Part shown: in pieces, positions 46,150-56,400 of the stretch
Layout: the number at the start of each line of letters is the position of its first letter
How positions within the stretch are numbered: the first letter of the stretch is position 1
NCBI RefSeq assembly: GCF_033568475.1
Contig: NC_133123.1
Location: 133,520,930-133,584,929, forward strand
Length of the DNA stretch: 64,000 nt
Direction: 5' to 3'
DNA from: Henckelia pumila
Taxonomy: Eukaryota; Streptophyta; Magnoliopsida; Lamiales; Gesneriaceae
Program-made: the position numbers and the translations under genes
Notes under the pieces: model-generated
What the model was told of the DNA's origin: nothing
Seen by the model: the letters and a program-made list of their open reading frames with translations, nothing else
The model's database searches: none

Positions 46150-47900
46150 TACAACATATACAATAACAATTGTAAATTTTGTGTTAATTAACGACTATGA
46201 ATTTCTATACTAAAAGAAAAAAAAAAGTAGAAGTAAATTTATGATACCCACGATTAAATATACGGACCTTATCTTATATTTGCGACGGAGAAGTATACGT
46301 ATGAATAACACGACTTTATAATGATATTTTTAGCTTCCAAAAAAAAAAAAAAAGAAAGAATAACACAACTTTTCTTCCTTCCTCTACTTTAAGCAAGTGA
46401 AAACTGAAACTGAAAAGTATTAGCAATGGACTCTATAAAAAGCACAAATCTCACAGTTAATAATAACAGTAAATAAAAGTTAATTTTACACGCTTGTACT
46501 TCGGAGTAAATAGAGTAGTACGTCTTTGCTCGTGTAGTACCATGGTATAAAGAGACTTGTACTACATTATACCAATCAAAAGAAGCTTCCTTTTGATATA
46601 CTTTTGAGTCCACCAAGAGCACATGTTTTCCTTCAAGGGTTGGTGTCCAACAAAAAAATTGTTAGCCAAATATACCAAAGACAATCAATCCATCTCCACC
46701 TTCTTGTTTCGTATTCGATCGACTCATCACGCACATTTAATCGTATATATCCTTTATAACGACACCTACTTTTCTTTTGAATAATTGGTTCAACCTTTAT
46801 ATTCGATCAATGATAACCTGACACAAATATTCCACATTTTCATTACAATCGACTTATCACGTGCATATATTTGATCTTTCGGTATTTATAACAACGTCCA
46901 TCACATTGACATACACTTGACTAAATAGTCTTGCTATCTAATCCATATTGCATTCAATCTTGGGAGGAAATGTTGATTAGTATTCCGACCAAAAATATGA
47001 TTATAGACTAATGGAAGCCAGATTAGTTTGAACTTAGTAATTTGGCTTTGATTCTTTGGTATGACATTCATTTATTTAAAAAGCATAGCTTTGTAGGGAT
47101 TTTATTAAATGACAAAAATCGAGTTTACCTGGTTTTGCGTAGAAGATACCCCAATTATTTTACAAAAAAAATAAAATAAAATTCATGGACAATATTGTGC
47201 ACGCGTGAAAACAACATTAACCAAAAAAAAATAAAAAATTAAAGATGATTGGGCAATTTTCTGGTGATAGAAGCTATAATACATTTTTTATTGTTTATAA
47301 TTTGCACCATAAGAATTAACTTTAATAATATCTTTTTACACCTTCGTGTCTGAGTTGGAAAAATAAATAAGAATTTAAACAATGATCATAATTTCGATTA
47401 TTCTTACTATTTTCGAATGAATTTGTCGCACAAAAGTAATTATCACGTATGATTTACTTCACTTACGTAGTTCACAATCACAAGCTATATAATCAAGGGC
47501 GGAACCACATATAGTGGTACCCTAGCCCGGGTGATCCGAATTTTTTTAAAAATTTTATATATATTAATTTTGTAAAATTTTGGATTAATTTCAAAAGGGT
47601 TGATAGCAGCCCGAGTGGTTCGATTAAAAAGATTAAACAATTATAGAGACTAAGATTTTAGCCCTGATAATTTAAAAATCCTCATTCCACCGTTATTAAC
47701 AAAATTAGCTCTGGAATTTAACCAACACAAAAATAACGACAGCGTCATGTTTGTACACATATGAGCTGAACAAATCTATGACTTTTTTTTTTTGGACGTA
47801 AACAAATCTATGACTTTAACTAAATCTTCTAATGAATTAATATTTACCGTGATGATGATGAAATGATGCTCACGCGTAATTGTTTTTAATTCTTTATTGA
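46150..47900. other. Intergenic DNA
   Basis: AT-rich, with A-runs near 46337. 46680-46980 contains two loosely similar passages around 'tcgactcatcacg-gcacat' and 'tcgacttatcacgtgcatat'. No gene seen. Confidence 0.35.
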
Positions 47901-47910
47901 TTTTCTTCCT

Positions 47911-47919
47911 CTATAAATA
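47911..47919 (+). promoter_or_regulatory. TATA box of the copper chaperone gene
   Basis: CTATAAATA about 120 bp before the start codon. Confidence 0.6.
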
Positions 47920-48033
47920 TCGCAACAAAGAGTGAAGCTCCCCAATCCATCATCACAACATTTTCTTTCCCCTCGAGAAAAATATTATTGTTCTTGTTTG
48001 AATATTCATATATCCCGAAAATACATACTCATC

Positions 48034-49402
48034 ATGTCGTCTGAGGCAAGTTTCGGTTTTTGAATTCTCTTTCTATAAATATTCAAATCATCATATGGTA
48101 TTTTCACGCTAAATACACTGCATGAGTTTCTGCCATTTACCATAACATTTTATTGTTGCAATGTGCTCCGAACTTGATTCATTTTCATGTTTCATTTATG
48201 GGCTATTTTTTAAATTTCTTCTGGAGCTGGAAATCAAATCATCGTTTGAGTTCTCTCGGTTTCTTGATTTTAAGTGGAGCAAGACTAGATCTATTGTAGT
48301 TTAAGTGTTTGTTTTTTTATCATTGTGTTATGTTAATGGCAAAGAGATGACTTTTGAGCTAAACAATGCAAAGTACTGCATTGAATCTTCATCATTACTT
48401 TCGGATCCAATGATGATGTAGCTAAATTATGGGAGTTTATTCTGAGAGCAATCTAGCTAGCATTTGTCAATATCAGAGGAGGCAACTGCACTTTCTGTGA
48501 AACGACATTCTTGTAACATTGTTCTAATATTGTTTTCTGGGAAACATGTAATAACATATATTCATAGCTTTGTGATCATTTCTGGGAAACACATAATAAC
48601 ATATATTCATAGCTTTGTGATCAATTGCAGACTGTTGTGCTCAAGGTTAAGATGTCCTGCCAAGGTTGCGTAGGCGCCGTGAACAGGGTTCTCTCGAAAA
48701 TGGAAGGTTCGACGACATCCTTCTTCTCCGTCTTGATCGCTTGGTTTTTATGATCATTTGCTGGTTATGTTAGAAACTGATGTAATAAAGATATGGAATA
48801 TGGATTCTTGTTCCAAAAGACCTTTTTTTTTTTTAATGTCAAAAAGCTCACGAACGAATATGTATATATAGAAAGATTTCAACCCCAAAGTAAAGAGCGT
48901 TACAAATAACGAGGAAACAAGTAGATTTGGATACGTAGCAACGTAAAATAAACCAAATTTGAACTCTTGATGGTCTTTGTGACAATTGAAACTTTTGAGT
49001 TACATAATGGCCTAAATCATGGCAATGGCCAATTGATGCTCAATGATAGCTTCTAGTGATATTTGAATAAAGTGACAAATTTTAGCATTTCTGCCATTGT
49101 ATAGCTAAATCTTTCATTGATTTCTTGCACTTTATATATTTGTAGGTGTCGACTCGTTCGACATCAATTTGGAGCAGCAAAAGGTGACAGTGAAGGGCAA
49201 TGTAAAGCCAGAGTCTGTGCTACAGACTGTTTTGAAGACTGGGAAGGCAAGTTCCTTCTGGGAAGCAACCGAGGCGAAACCCGAAACCGTGCCAAAGCCT
49301 AATGATCCCCTGGCAAAACCTGAACCAGTGTCGAAGTCTAATGACCCTAAGGCGATACCGGAGTCGGGATCCAAGTCCACTGATTCTGTTGCTGCTGCAT
49401 AG
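48034..49402 (+). CDS. CCH: CCH-type copper chaperone (ATX1-like with plant C-terminal extension)
   Basis: Three exons, 48034-48045, 48631-48706 and 49146-49402, give 114 residues. Residues 5-68 form the HMA fold: [20 protein letters not shown] with the copper-binding MxCxxC (MSCQGC), then [20 protein letters not shown]. It carries Cu(I) in the cytosol to the P-type ATPase RAN1/HMA7 in the family's known role. The plant-specific tail holds three imperfect 13-residue repeats, [26 protein letters not shown] and [13 protein letters not shown]. The first exon has only 12 coding bases and is followed by GAG|GCAAGT, an ideal GC donor, so splicing depends on a GC-AG intron. A 45-bp tandem duplication (48536-48625) abuts the 3' splice site of that intron. 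The frame is intact. Confidence 0.93.
48536..48625 (+). repeat. 45-bp tandem duplication next to the CCH intron-1 acceptor
   Basis: Units 48536-48580 and 48581-48625, nearly identical, ending five bases before the end of the intron (tgcag at 48630). Confidence 0.9.
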
Positions 49403-50597
49403 TGTATAAGTTTGATCCGGAAGTGAAATATATAAGCTACAATAACTTCTTTCCCTGTGCTAGAAAGAAATGTTTCTATTTAACGACTGTGTTTGAAGTG
49501 TCTGGAATAAAAAAAATGAGGCTTATATGTTGATCACAAGACTTTTACTTCTTGATTTCTATATAATGCACAATTTATAATCTCAAATTTTACATTTTTG
49601 TTATGAAATATGACATTGATCAAACTTTTCAATTAATTGTTTATTATGCTCATTAAGGACACCGATTAAATAAACTGTTTGGATTTATAAAACAGTTATT
49701 CATTTTGTTCTTATTTAATGAAGTTTTTAATTGGATAAAAAAATTATATTTCATAATCACTAAAATTGGAGGGTCCAATCCAAGATTCGAGTCATCTAAG
49801 CCCAAAGCTTCAAGTCCAGAGTGAACATGAAATCAAGCAAAGAATATTAGAGGAGGCTGGGAGAGACCACGTGAGTGAGATTCACGCGCTTGTTCATCTT
49901 AGACTCGCCCTTTCGGGGCGGTTCAAAGTGTGACCTCGCCCTTGAGAGGAGGTTGAAGCTAAGGCACCTCGCCTTTGAGACAAATTTTAGGCTAAGAATT
50001 CACCCGTCTCAGGTATGCTCTACCTTAACTACTCTCCTCCATCAGCGTAGCTCATTCTTGGCTTCTCAACTCCCAAGCTCATCTACAACTTTTTAGCACA
50101 CATCTTAGCTCATCTTCACCCTTGTCATCTCTCTTGCTCTAACTCCAACTCCAACTCCAACTCAAATTGCAACTTTAACCTCCTCGCCTCCACCAACTAC
50201 CCTCATGCACCGATTTCACTAGAGTTGGACTCAAGTTAGTTTTTACTCCTTGGTTTATGAGCTTTCAATGGGCTCAAACATATAATGAACCTACTCGTGG
50301 GTTATCAATATTAAATACAAAAATTGAATTATATAATTGATACGGATGAAAAATAAACGCAAACAAGTAAGATGGAATAAATATAATATATGTTTGGTAG
50401 TTTTTAAATTGTTTTTAATGAACTAAAAATTAATTTTTCCAAAAGAGAAACTTTAGAGAACTGAGTAATTTACACGAGGACCGGAGGAACAAGCAGTTTC
50501 AGCAGTTAGTTTGTAGCGTTTGTCCGAAACTTCAATCATCCGCAGCAGCCACTATACCATACATTTACTTGCAAATGTACAGGAGACGTTTCTTTAT
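49403..50597. other. Intergenic DNA
   Basis: CCH 3' UTR to about 49570. 49860-50230 has an unusual composition: cgcccttt-cggggcgg, cctcgcccttgag, cacctcgcctttgag phrases, then an (aactcc)n hexamer run at 50139-50163. No open frame of note. The end includes the PPR 5' UTR. Confidence 0.4.
50139..50163 (+). repeat. (AACTCC)n microsatellite
   Basis: Four tandem ctccaa-type hexamers. Confidence 0.85.
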
Positions 50598-52706
50598 ATG
50601 TCACTCTCTCGACTCATTCGATCATGCACCGAAGCAAGTTCCATTTTCGACGCTAGAGCTGTTCATGCTAGAGTTATCGTGTCTGGGTTTAATCCAGATG
50701 TTCAAACAAGCAATCATTTGCTCGCTGTGTATTATAAACTTGGGAACATTAATTACGTTGAGAAGGTGTTCGAAAGAATGCCTGAGAGAAACATATGTTC
50801 CTGGACATCACTAATTTCTGCATATTCTAACGCGGGGTTCATGGAAAAATCCTTGTATTGCTTCAGATCAATGGTTCTTGATGATGGGATTGCTCCGAAT
50901 GATTATACATATGTTGCCGTTATATCTTCTTGCGCTCGAATACGAGCGTTGAGGATTGGGAAGGAAGTACATGGAAGAATGTTTCGGAGTGGGGAAAATG
51001 TGAACAGTTTTGTTATTAACTCTTTGGTCAACTTTTACGGGAAATGTGGGTTATTGAAAATGGCAGCACACGTGTTTGATGCCATAGCAGAGCCTGGTAC
51101 AATTAGCTGTGTTTCGTTTATTGCTAGTTGTGTTCAGTGTGGGGAGAATGAGCAAGGATTGAGAGTTTTCTTGAGGTGTTTGAGGATGGGAGTAAAGATG
51201 AATGAGTTTTGTTATGGAAGTGTATTAGGTGCTTGTGCTGCATTGGAGGTTCTGGAAGTTGGAATGGAAGTGCAATGCCTTGCCATCAAGTGTGGTGTTA
51301 AGATAGATCATTTTGTTGTGACTGGATTGGTTAATTTTTATGCAAAATGTGGAGAATTGGAGTTAGCACATAGAGCTTTGAAAGAGGCAGAAAAGCCAGG
51401 GTTGACAGCAGCCTGGACTGCATTGATTGGAGGTTGTGTGCAGCTTGGAAGATACAGAGAGGCCATCGATTTTTTTCAAGAGTTACTCTCTACGGGTCTG
51501 AGGCCTAATGAGCTCACATTTGCTTCTGTGCTTGGAGCCTTTGGCAAGGAGAAGGAAATCTGGGGTGGGATGCAACTCCATTCTTTGATTATAAAATTGG
51601 GATTTAAAGCATTTACTTTTGTTTCCAACTCGATTTTAGATTTTTATTCAAAAATTGATCACCTTGAGGAGTCCATTGTAATATTTCGTGAAATGGATGG
51701 TCACGATAATGTTAGCTGGAATGCTTTAATAGCTGGATTTATGAACTCGGGTTATTTTGAACAAGCAACTGAACTTATACAAAACATGTTTTCAGATGGG
51801 TTTGACCCTGACCCTTACACATATTCCTCTCTTTTAAGCATTTGTGGGGATTTACCAGCAATTGAATGGGGTAAGCAAATTCATTGCTCCATCATAAAAC
51901 CCGGGTTTGATTCCAACGTGGTAGTTGGAAGTTCTCTCATTGACATGTATGGAAAGTGTGGGAGACTCAATGATTCTCGAAAAGTATTTAACATTCTTCC
52001 GAATAGGAATCTGATTTCTTGGAATGCCATAATTTCTGGGTATGCTCAGCATGGTTTTGGGAGAGAAGCCCTGAACATGTACAACGTTATGCTGCAGAAT
52101 GGGATCAAACCAAACGATATCACATTCATTGCAGTTCTATCTTCCTGTGGCCATGTAGGAAGCTTGGCTGAAGGATTGCATCACTTTGATTCAATGACCA
52201 AAGAATTTGGAATCATCCCAAAAAATGATCATTTAGCTTGTATGGTCAGTCTATTTTCGCGAAAAGGTCAAACAAAAGAAGCTTATGATTTCATCAGAAG
52301 TTTCTCCGTAAAGCCTGAAAAAGTGTTTTGGCGATGTCTTTTATCTGGCTGTATTACTAACAAAGACCTGGAGTTAGCCAAGTATGCTGCTGAAATGATT
52401 TTGAGCATTGATCCAGATGATACATCTGCCCATATCATGCTATCAAATATCTATGCAGATTCAAACATGTGGAAAGAATCTTCTCAAGTCAGAAAACTAA
52501 TGAAAGAGAAGGCACTGAAAAAGGAAACTGGGTATAGCTGGACAGAGTTGCGCGACAAAGTATTGTGTTTCTCTGCGGATGATTGCTTGCAGCTTCATGG
52601 TAATGGGGTGAGGGAAGTTTTGAGTGGACTATCAGCTCAGCTGTTAGATGAAGGATGTGTTCCAGACGATACGATATCATTGGTTAATGGGGACCTAAGC
52701 AATTGA
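50598..52706 (+). CDS. Pentatricopeptide repeat protein, PLS class with E-type end
   Basis: Intronless frame of 702 codons from ATG 50598. The same frame is open 26 codons further up but has no ATG there. It is built of about 17 PPR repeats in P-L-S order (for example NHLLAVYYKLGNINYVEKVF, NSLVNFYGKCGLLKMAAHVF, SWNAIISGYAQHGFGREAL) and ends with E/E+-like motifs (KETGYSWTELRDKVLCFSAD) but no DYW deaminase domain. Such proteins are targeted to mitochondria or plastids and select RNA-editing sites one base per repeat; E-type members need a DYW partner. The first residues (MSLSRLIRSCTEASSIFDAR) are basic/Ser-rich but not a striking transit peptide. The target RNA could be predicted from residues 5 and 35 of each repeat. 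No defects seen. Confidence 0.92.
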   Translation: MSLSRLIRSCTEASSIFDARAVHARVIVSGFNPDVQTSNHLLAVYYKLGNINYVEKVFERMPERNICSWTSLISAYSNAGFMEKSLYCFRSMVLDDGIAPNDYTYVAVISSCARIRALRIGKEVHGRMFRSGENVNSFVINSLVNFYGKCGLLKMAAHVFDAIAEPGTISCVSFIASCVQCGENEQGLRVFLRCLRMGVKMNEFCYGSVLGACAALEVLEVGMEVQCLAIKCGVKIDHFVVTGLVNFYAKCGELELAHRALKEAEKPGLTAAWTALIGGCVQLGRYREAIDFFQELLSTGLRPNELTFASVLGAFGKEKEIWGGMQLHSLIIKLGFKAFTFVSNSILDFYSKIDHLEESIVIFREMDGHDNVSWNALIAGFMNSGYFEQATELIQNMFSDGFDPDPYTYSSLLSICGDLPAIEWGKQIHCSIIKPGFDSNVVVGSSLIDMYGKCGRLNDSRKVFNILPNRNLISWNAIISGYAQHGFGREALNMYNVMLQNGIKPNDITFIAVLSSCGHVGSLAEGLHHFDSMTKEFGIIPKNDHLACMVSLFSRKGQTKEAYDFIRSFSVKPEKVFWRCLLSGCITNKDLELAKYAAEMILSIDPDDTSAHIMLSNIYADSNMWKESSQVRKLMKEKALKKETGYSWTELRDKVLCFSADDCLQLHGNGVREVLSGLSAQLLDEGCVPDDTISLVNGDLSN

Positions 52707-53260
52707 TATATCATCTCTGCGACTTTTCCTATTTTTCGGTTTTATACAACTAGTCATTTGCATTCACTTCCGCTAAACATGTATTTGACACTTACTTTCC
52801 TTGTCAAGTATAACAATTGTAATATGCAATGGAGGTGAATTCCAAAAACAAAAAAAAAAGAGTAAGAAAAATTAATGTAAATTAGCCGTTTTATAATCAA
52901 CACCAAACACAAATATAGTAATTGAATAAACTAAAATCTTGTGCAATCATCACGATACAAAAAGCTAATATTAAGTGTTGTGTACATCATCTTGAATACA
53001 ATTAGCTTCGTAGACAACTACTTTTTTTGAAAAAATAAATAAATCAAAACATATCATTCCCACGACCAAGTAAACAAAATCAAGATCACCAACCAAAGAA
53101 ACCCTCGGACGCAGTAGTTTAGCTAACACCAAACATTCTCTGTTCTTTAACAAGATTATCATGCAACAATCGTCAGAAAATTTGGCAGAAAACTAGTCAA
53201 TGCTCATTCAACATAGAATGTTGATTAAATCATTCGGGATAAAACCCTTTGTTGGACTCA
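52707..53260. other. Convergent 3' region
   Basis: 3' UTR of the PPR gene (plus) meets the 3' flank of the pseudo-HPt gene (minus). No gene. Confidence 0.4.
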
Positions 53261-53261
53261 A

Positions 53262-53460
53262 AACAGAAATCAACATAAACTACTAGACGCTAGAAAGGCG
53301 AATATCCATGAAGACCAAACGCTGAAACAACAGTTCAACTGCCATTGTATGCCAAAAGGACTCAGAGACATCAACATAACGACTAGACGGTAGAAACAAG
53401 AATGTCCCTGAAGTCCAAAGGCTGAATCAACAATCCAACTGCCATTGTATACCAAAAATA
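53262..53460 (-). repeat. Tandem duplication, period 101 bp, in the 3' UTR of the pseudo-HPt gene
   Basis: The phrase tcaacataa...actagacg-tagaaa...aactgccattgta begins at 53270 and again at 53371. The copies are about 85% alike by eye. Confidence 0.8.
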
Positions 53461-53481
53461 CCATTCCACAATAAGAAGTTG

Positions 53482-56400
53482 TCAGATGTATCTGGAAATC
53501 AACTCTTGCTCGACCTGCACCATAGAATGAATCAACTTTTAATCAAGTTTAGATAGTGAACAAAAAAACACTGTCAAAATAAAAATGAAGTGTAAGATAT
53601 ATAAGGAATACAAGAATTAATTTAGAACAAGTAAAATGGTATTTGAAATTGCCAAAGTTTGCTAAACGTATGTTAGCAACTCACATTATCCACAGTAAAG
53701 TAAGTTATTTTATGATCGTAGTTTTTCTAACAAAATAATCCTAAGGGAGCAACCGTATTGCTTAAAATCTTAACTTGATCAAGGCAAGACTTGAATATTC
53801 TATATTATACCAATAGGGTGGTTGACACTTGGCTGTGTCCCCAAATTAAGCTGCATTGGAGCTAATGCTTGTATTGACTCGACTAACGATGAGCTGGACC
53901 CAAGTTTAATAATTTCTAGCTTGAGCCAACTTTGAGCAGCATAATGAGGCTGAGGTTCAAATATCTTAAATGAGCTAGAGGTCAAGCCTGTGAGCTTTCA
54001 AAACACTCCTACAATTTTGAACGACATTTTGAAGCCTCTAAGGATATAGAACCCTCATGTAGCATCTTGTGAAGGCTCGGTGAAATAAGATGCTCATTAT
54101 CATTACTCACCCTGAGAATTTCGCTCAAACGATGCTGAAGATTTTTGTATTCATGCTTTATGTCATTCAGCACCTGGAGGCACCTGCAAAATTATGATAT
54201 CATAAAAGACCATTCAAAAAGGACTGTTCAAAAACGTTCTGAATATTAAGGAAAGCATTAGTTAAGGATAAATTGTATATTATGTAATCTGTTAGCTGTA
54301 AATATTCTACATAATTAGAGGAATCACAAGCTCGATTAGTGGTAGAGAATCACTCACTTTCTCTTATTAATTATTCTTCTTGTTGTATATATATCCTCGG
54401 TAATGGAAAGATAATATACACTTTATTTTCACAACTTATTATTATTCATTCTTCTTTACCTCTTACATGGTATCAGAGCATCAAAATTACTCAAACGAGT
54501 CTCGATCCTCTCCAAATGGCCGAATCACAATCCACAATTATCAATTCTCACAATAGTCCTTCATCCATCTTCTCCATCAATGCCAACACACAAATCTCTG
54601 TCAAACTTACATCCACTAATTATTCATCATGGCGATTCCAATTTCAAGCAATCCTCATAGGCTATGACCTTATGGGATTCATTGATGGATCCAAACCTTG
54701 TCCTCCACAAAACATCAAAACTGCAGAGGGTGTCACTACAAACCCAGATTATACTCTTTGGATACGACAAGACCAACTAATACTCAGTGCTATAGCCAAT
54801 TCTATCTCTCCAAATCTTGTTCCTTTTATTGCATCTTCTCTTACATCAAGAGAAGCGTGGAATATTCTTACCAACACATATGCCAAACCCTCTCGAGGTC
54901 GAATTACACTATTAAAAGAAGACCTTCGAATTCTCACAAAAGGGACACAGTCAATAACCGACTACATGCAACATGTTAAAGTCATTGCCGATGAACTCTC
55001 CATGCTCAATCATCCTATTGATAATGATGATATCGTGTTGAAAATCTTAAGTGGCCTTGATGAAGAATACAAAGATCTTTGTTCGGCTATGCATGTTCGC
55101 GAAAGCTCTGTTACGTTTGAAGAACTGCATGAAAAACTCATCAATTTTGAAGCACACCTCAAGTATGAAGCACAGAAGAAAGCTAGCATTCCTCACATGC
55201 CTGCCTCAGCCAACCCCACACAAAAATCATCTCATTTTCAATCACAAAAGCCACCACCAAACCGCACATATTACACACCGGAAAATACCAAAAACCATCG
55301 TCCTCGATTTCTCGGAAATACATCTACATATCCTTCCCAACCTCTCTCTTCTGCCACACATCCCCGTCCATACCTTGGCAAGTGTCAATTATGTAGCGAA
55401 CACGGTCACTCTGCCAAACGTTGCCCTACGTTTAAATGCATACCTTGGTCTCCCAACCCTCAACCTAGTAAAAATCCAAACAACACTCCCATATACCAAG
55501 CACACTTTGCCACCCCTCAAGCCTATCCAGCCTCTCCACTTGCTCCTTCTGAAACAGAATGGCTACTCGACTCCGGTGCATCACACCATGTCACATCCGA
55601 TCTACGAAATCTGTCCCTTCACTCGGAATATCCTGTGACTGAAAACATACATATCGGAGACGGCACAGGCTTACCTATCACTCATAGCGGTTCAACAACA
55701 CTGCCTTCTTCTTCTAAACCCTTTCTTTTAGATAATGTTTTATGTGTTCCCTCTATGAAAAAGAATCTCATTTCTGTTTCTCAATTTTGCTCCAATAATC
55801 ATGCATCAATTGAATTTTTACCATCCTCATTTTTTGTGAAGGATCTTCGTACGGGGGCAACGCTATTGGAAGGAGCGACTAGAGATGGTGTTTATGAGTG
55901 GCCGCATGTATCACCATCAACAAAACCTGTAATTGCCTTTTCGTCAATAAAAGCTTCTGCCAACCAATGGCATCATCGCCTTGGTCATCCATCTTCAAGT
56001 ATTTTGCGTCATTTAATTTCCAATAAAAGCTTGCCCGTGTCATCTCCTTCAGAGTCAAGCTTCGCTTGTAATTCTTGTCACTGCAATAAAACACATAAAT
56101 TGCCATTTTCAATTTCCTCACTGTCAAGTTCTCGTCCTCTTGAGTTAATATACTCTGATGTGTGGACCTCCCCCGTTGTTTCGTATGATGATTATAAATA
56201 CTATATCGTTTTCGTAGATCATTACACTCGCTATATTTGGCTTTATCATCTTAAGCGCAAATCTGATGTTTTTGACGTTTTTATCCGCTTCAAAGCTCTT
56301 GTGGAAAAATATTTTAACAAAGCCATCATCACTCTTTATACAGACAATGGTGGCGAGTATATATCTCTTAAATCTTTTCTGGCCACCAATGGTATCTCTC

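Noticed and set aside
50139-50163. Short tandem repeats as a possible CRISPR-like array
   Set aside because: Simple hexamer microsatellite without spacers, in a eukaryotic genome.
50520-50597. Extra 26 codons upstream of the PPR start
   Set aside because: The frame is open but its first codon is TTG. The first ATG in frame is at 50598, and the repeats start after it.
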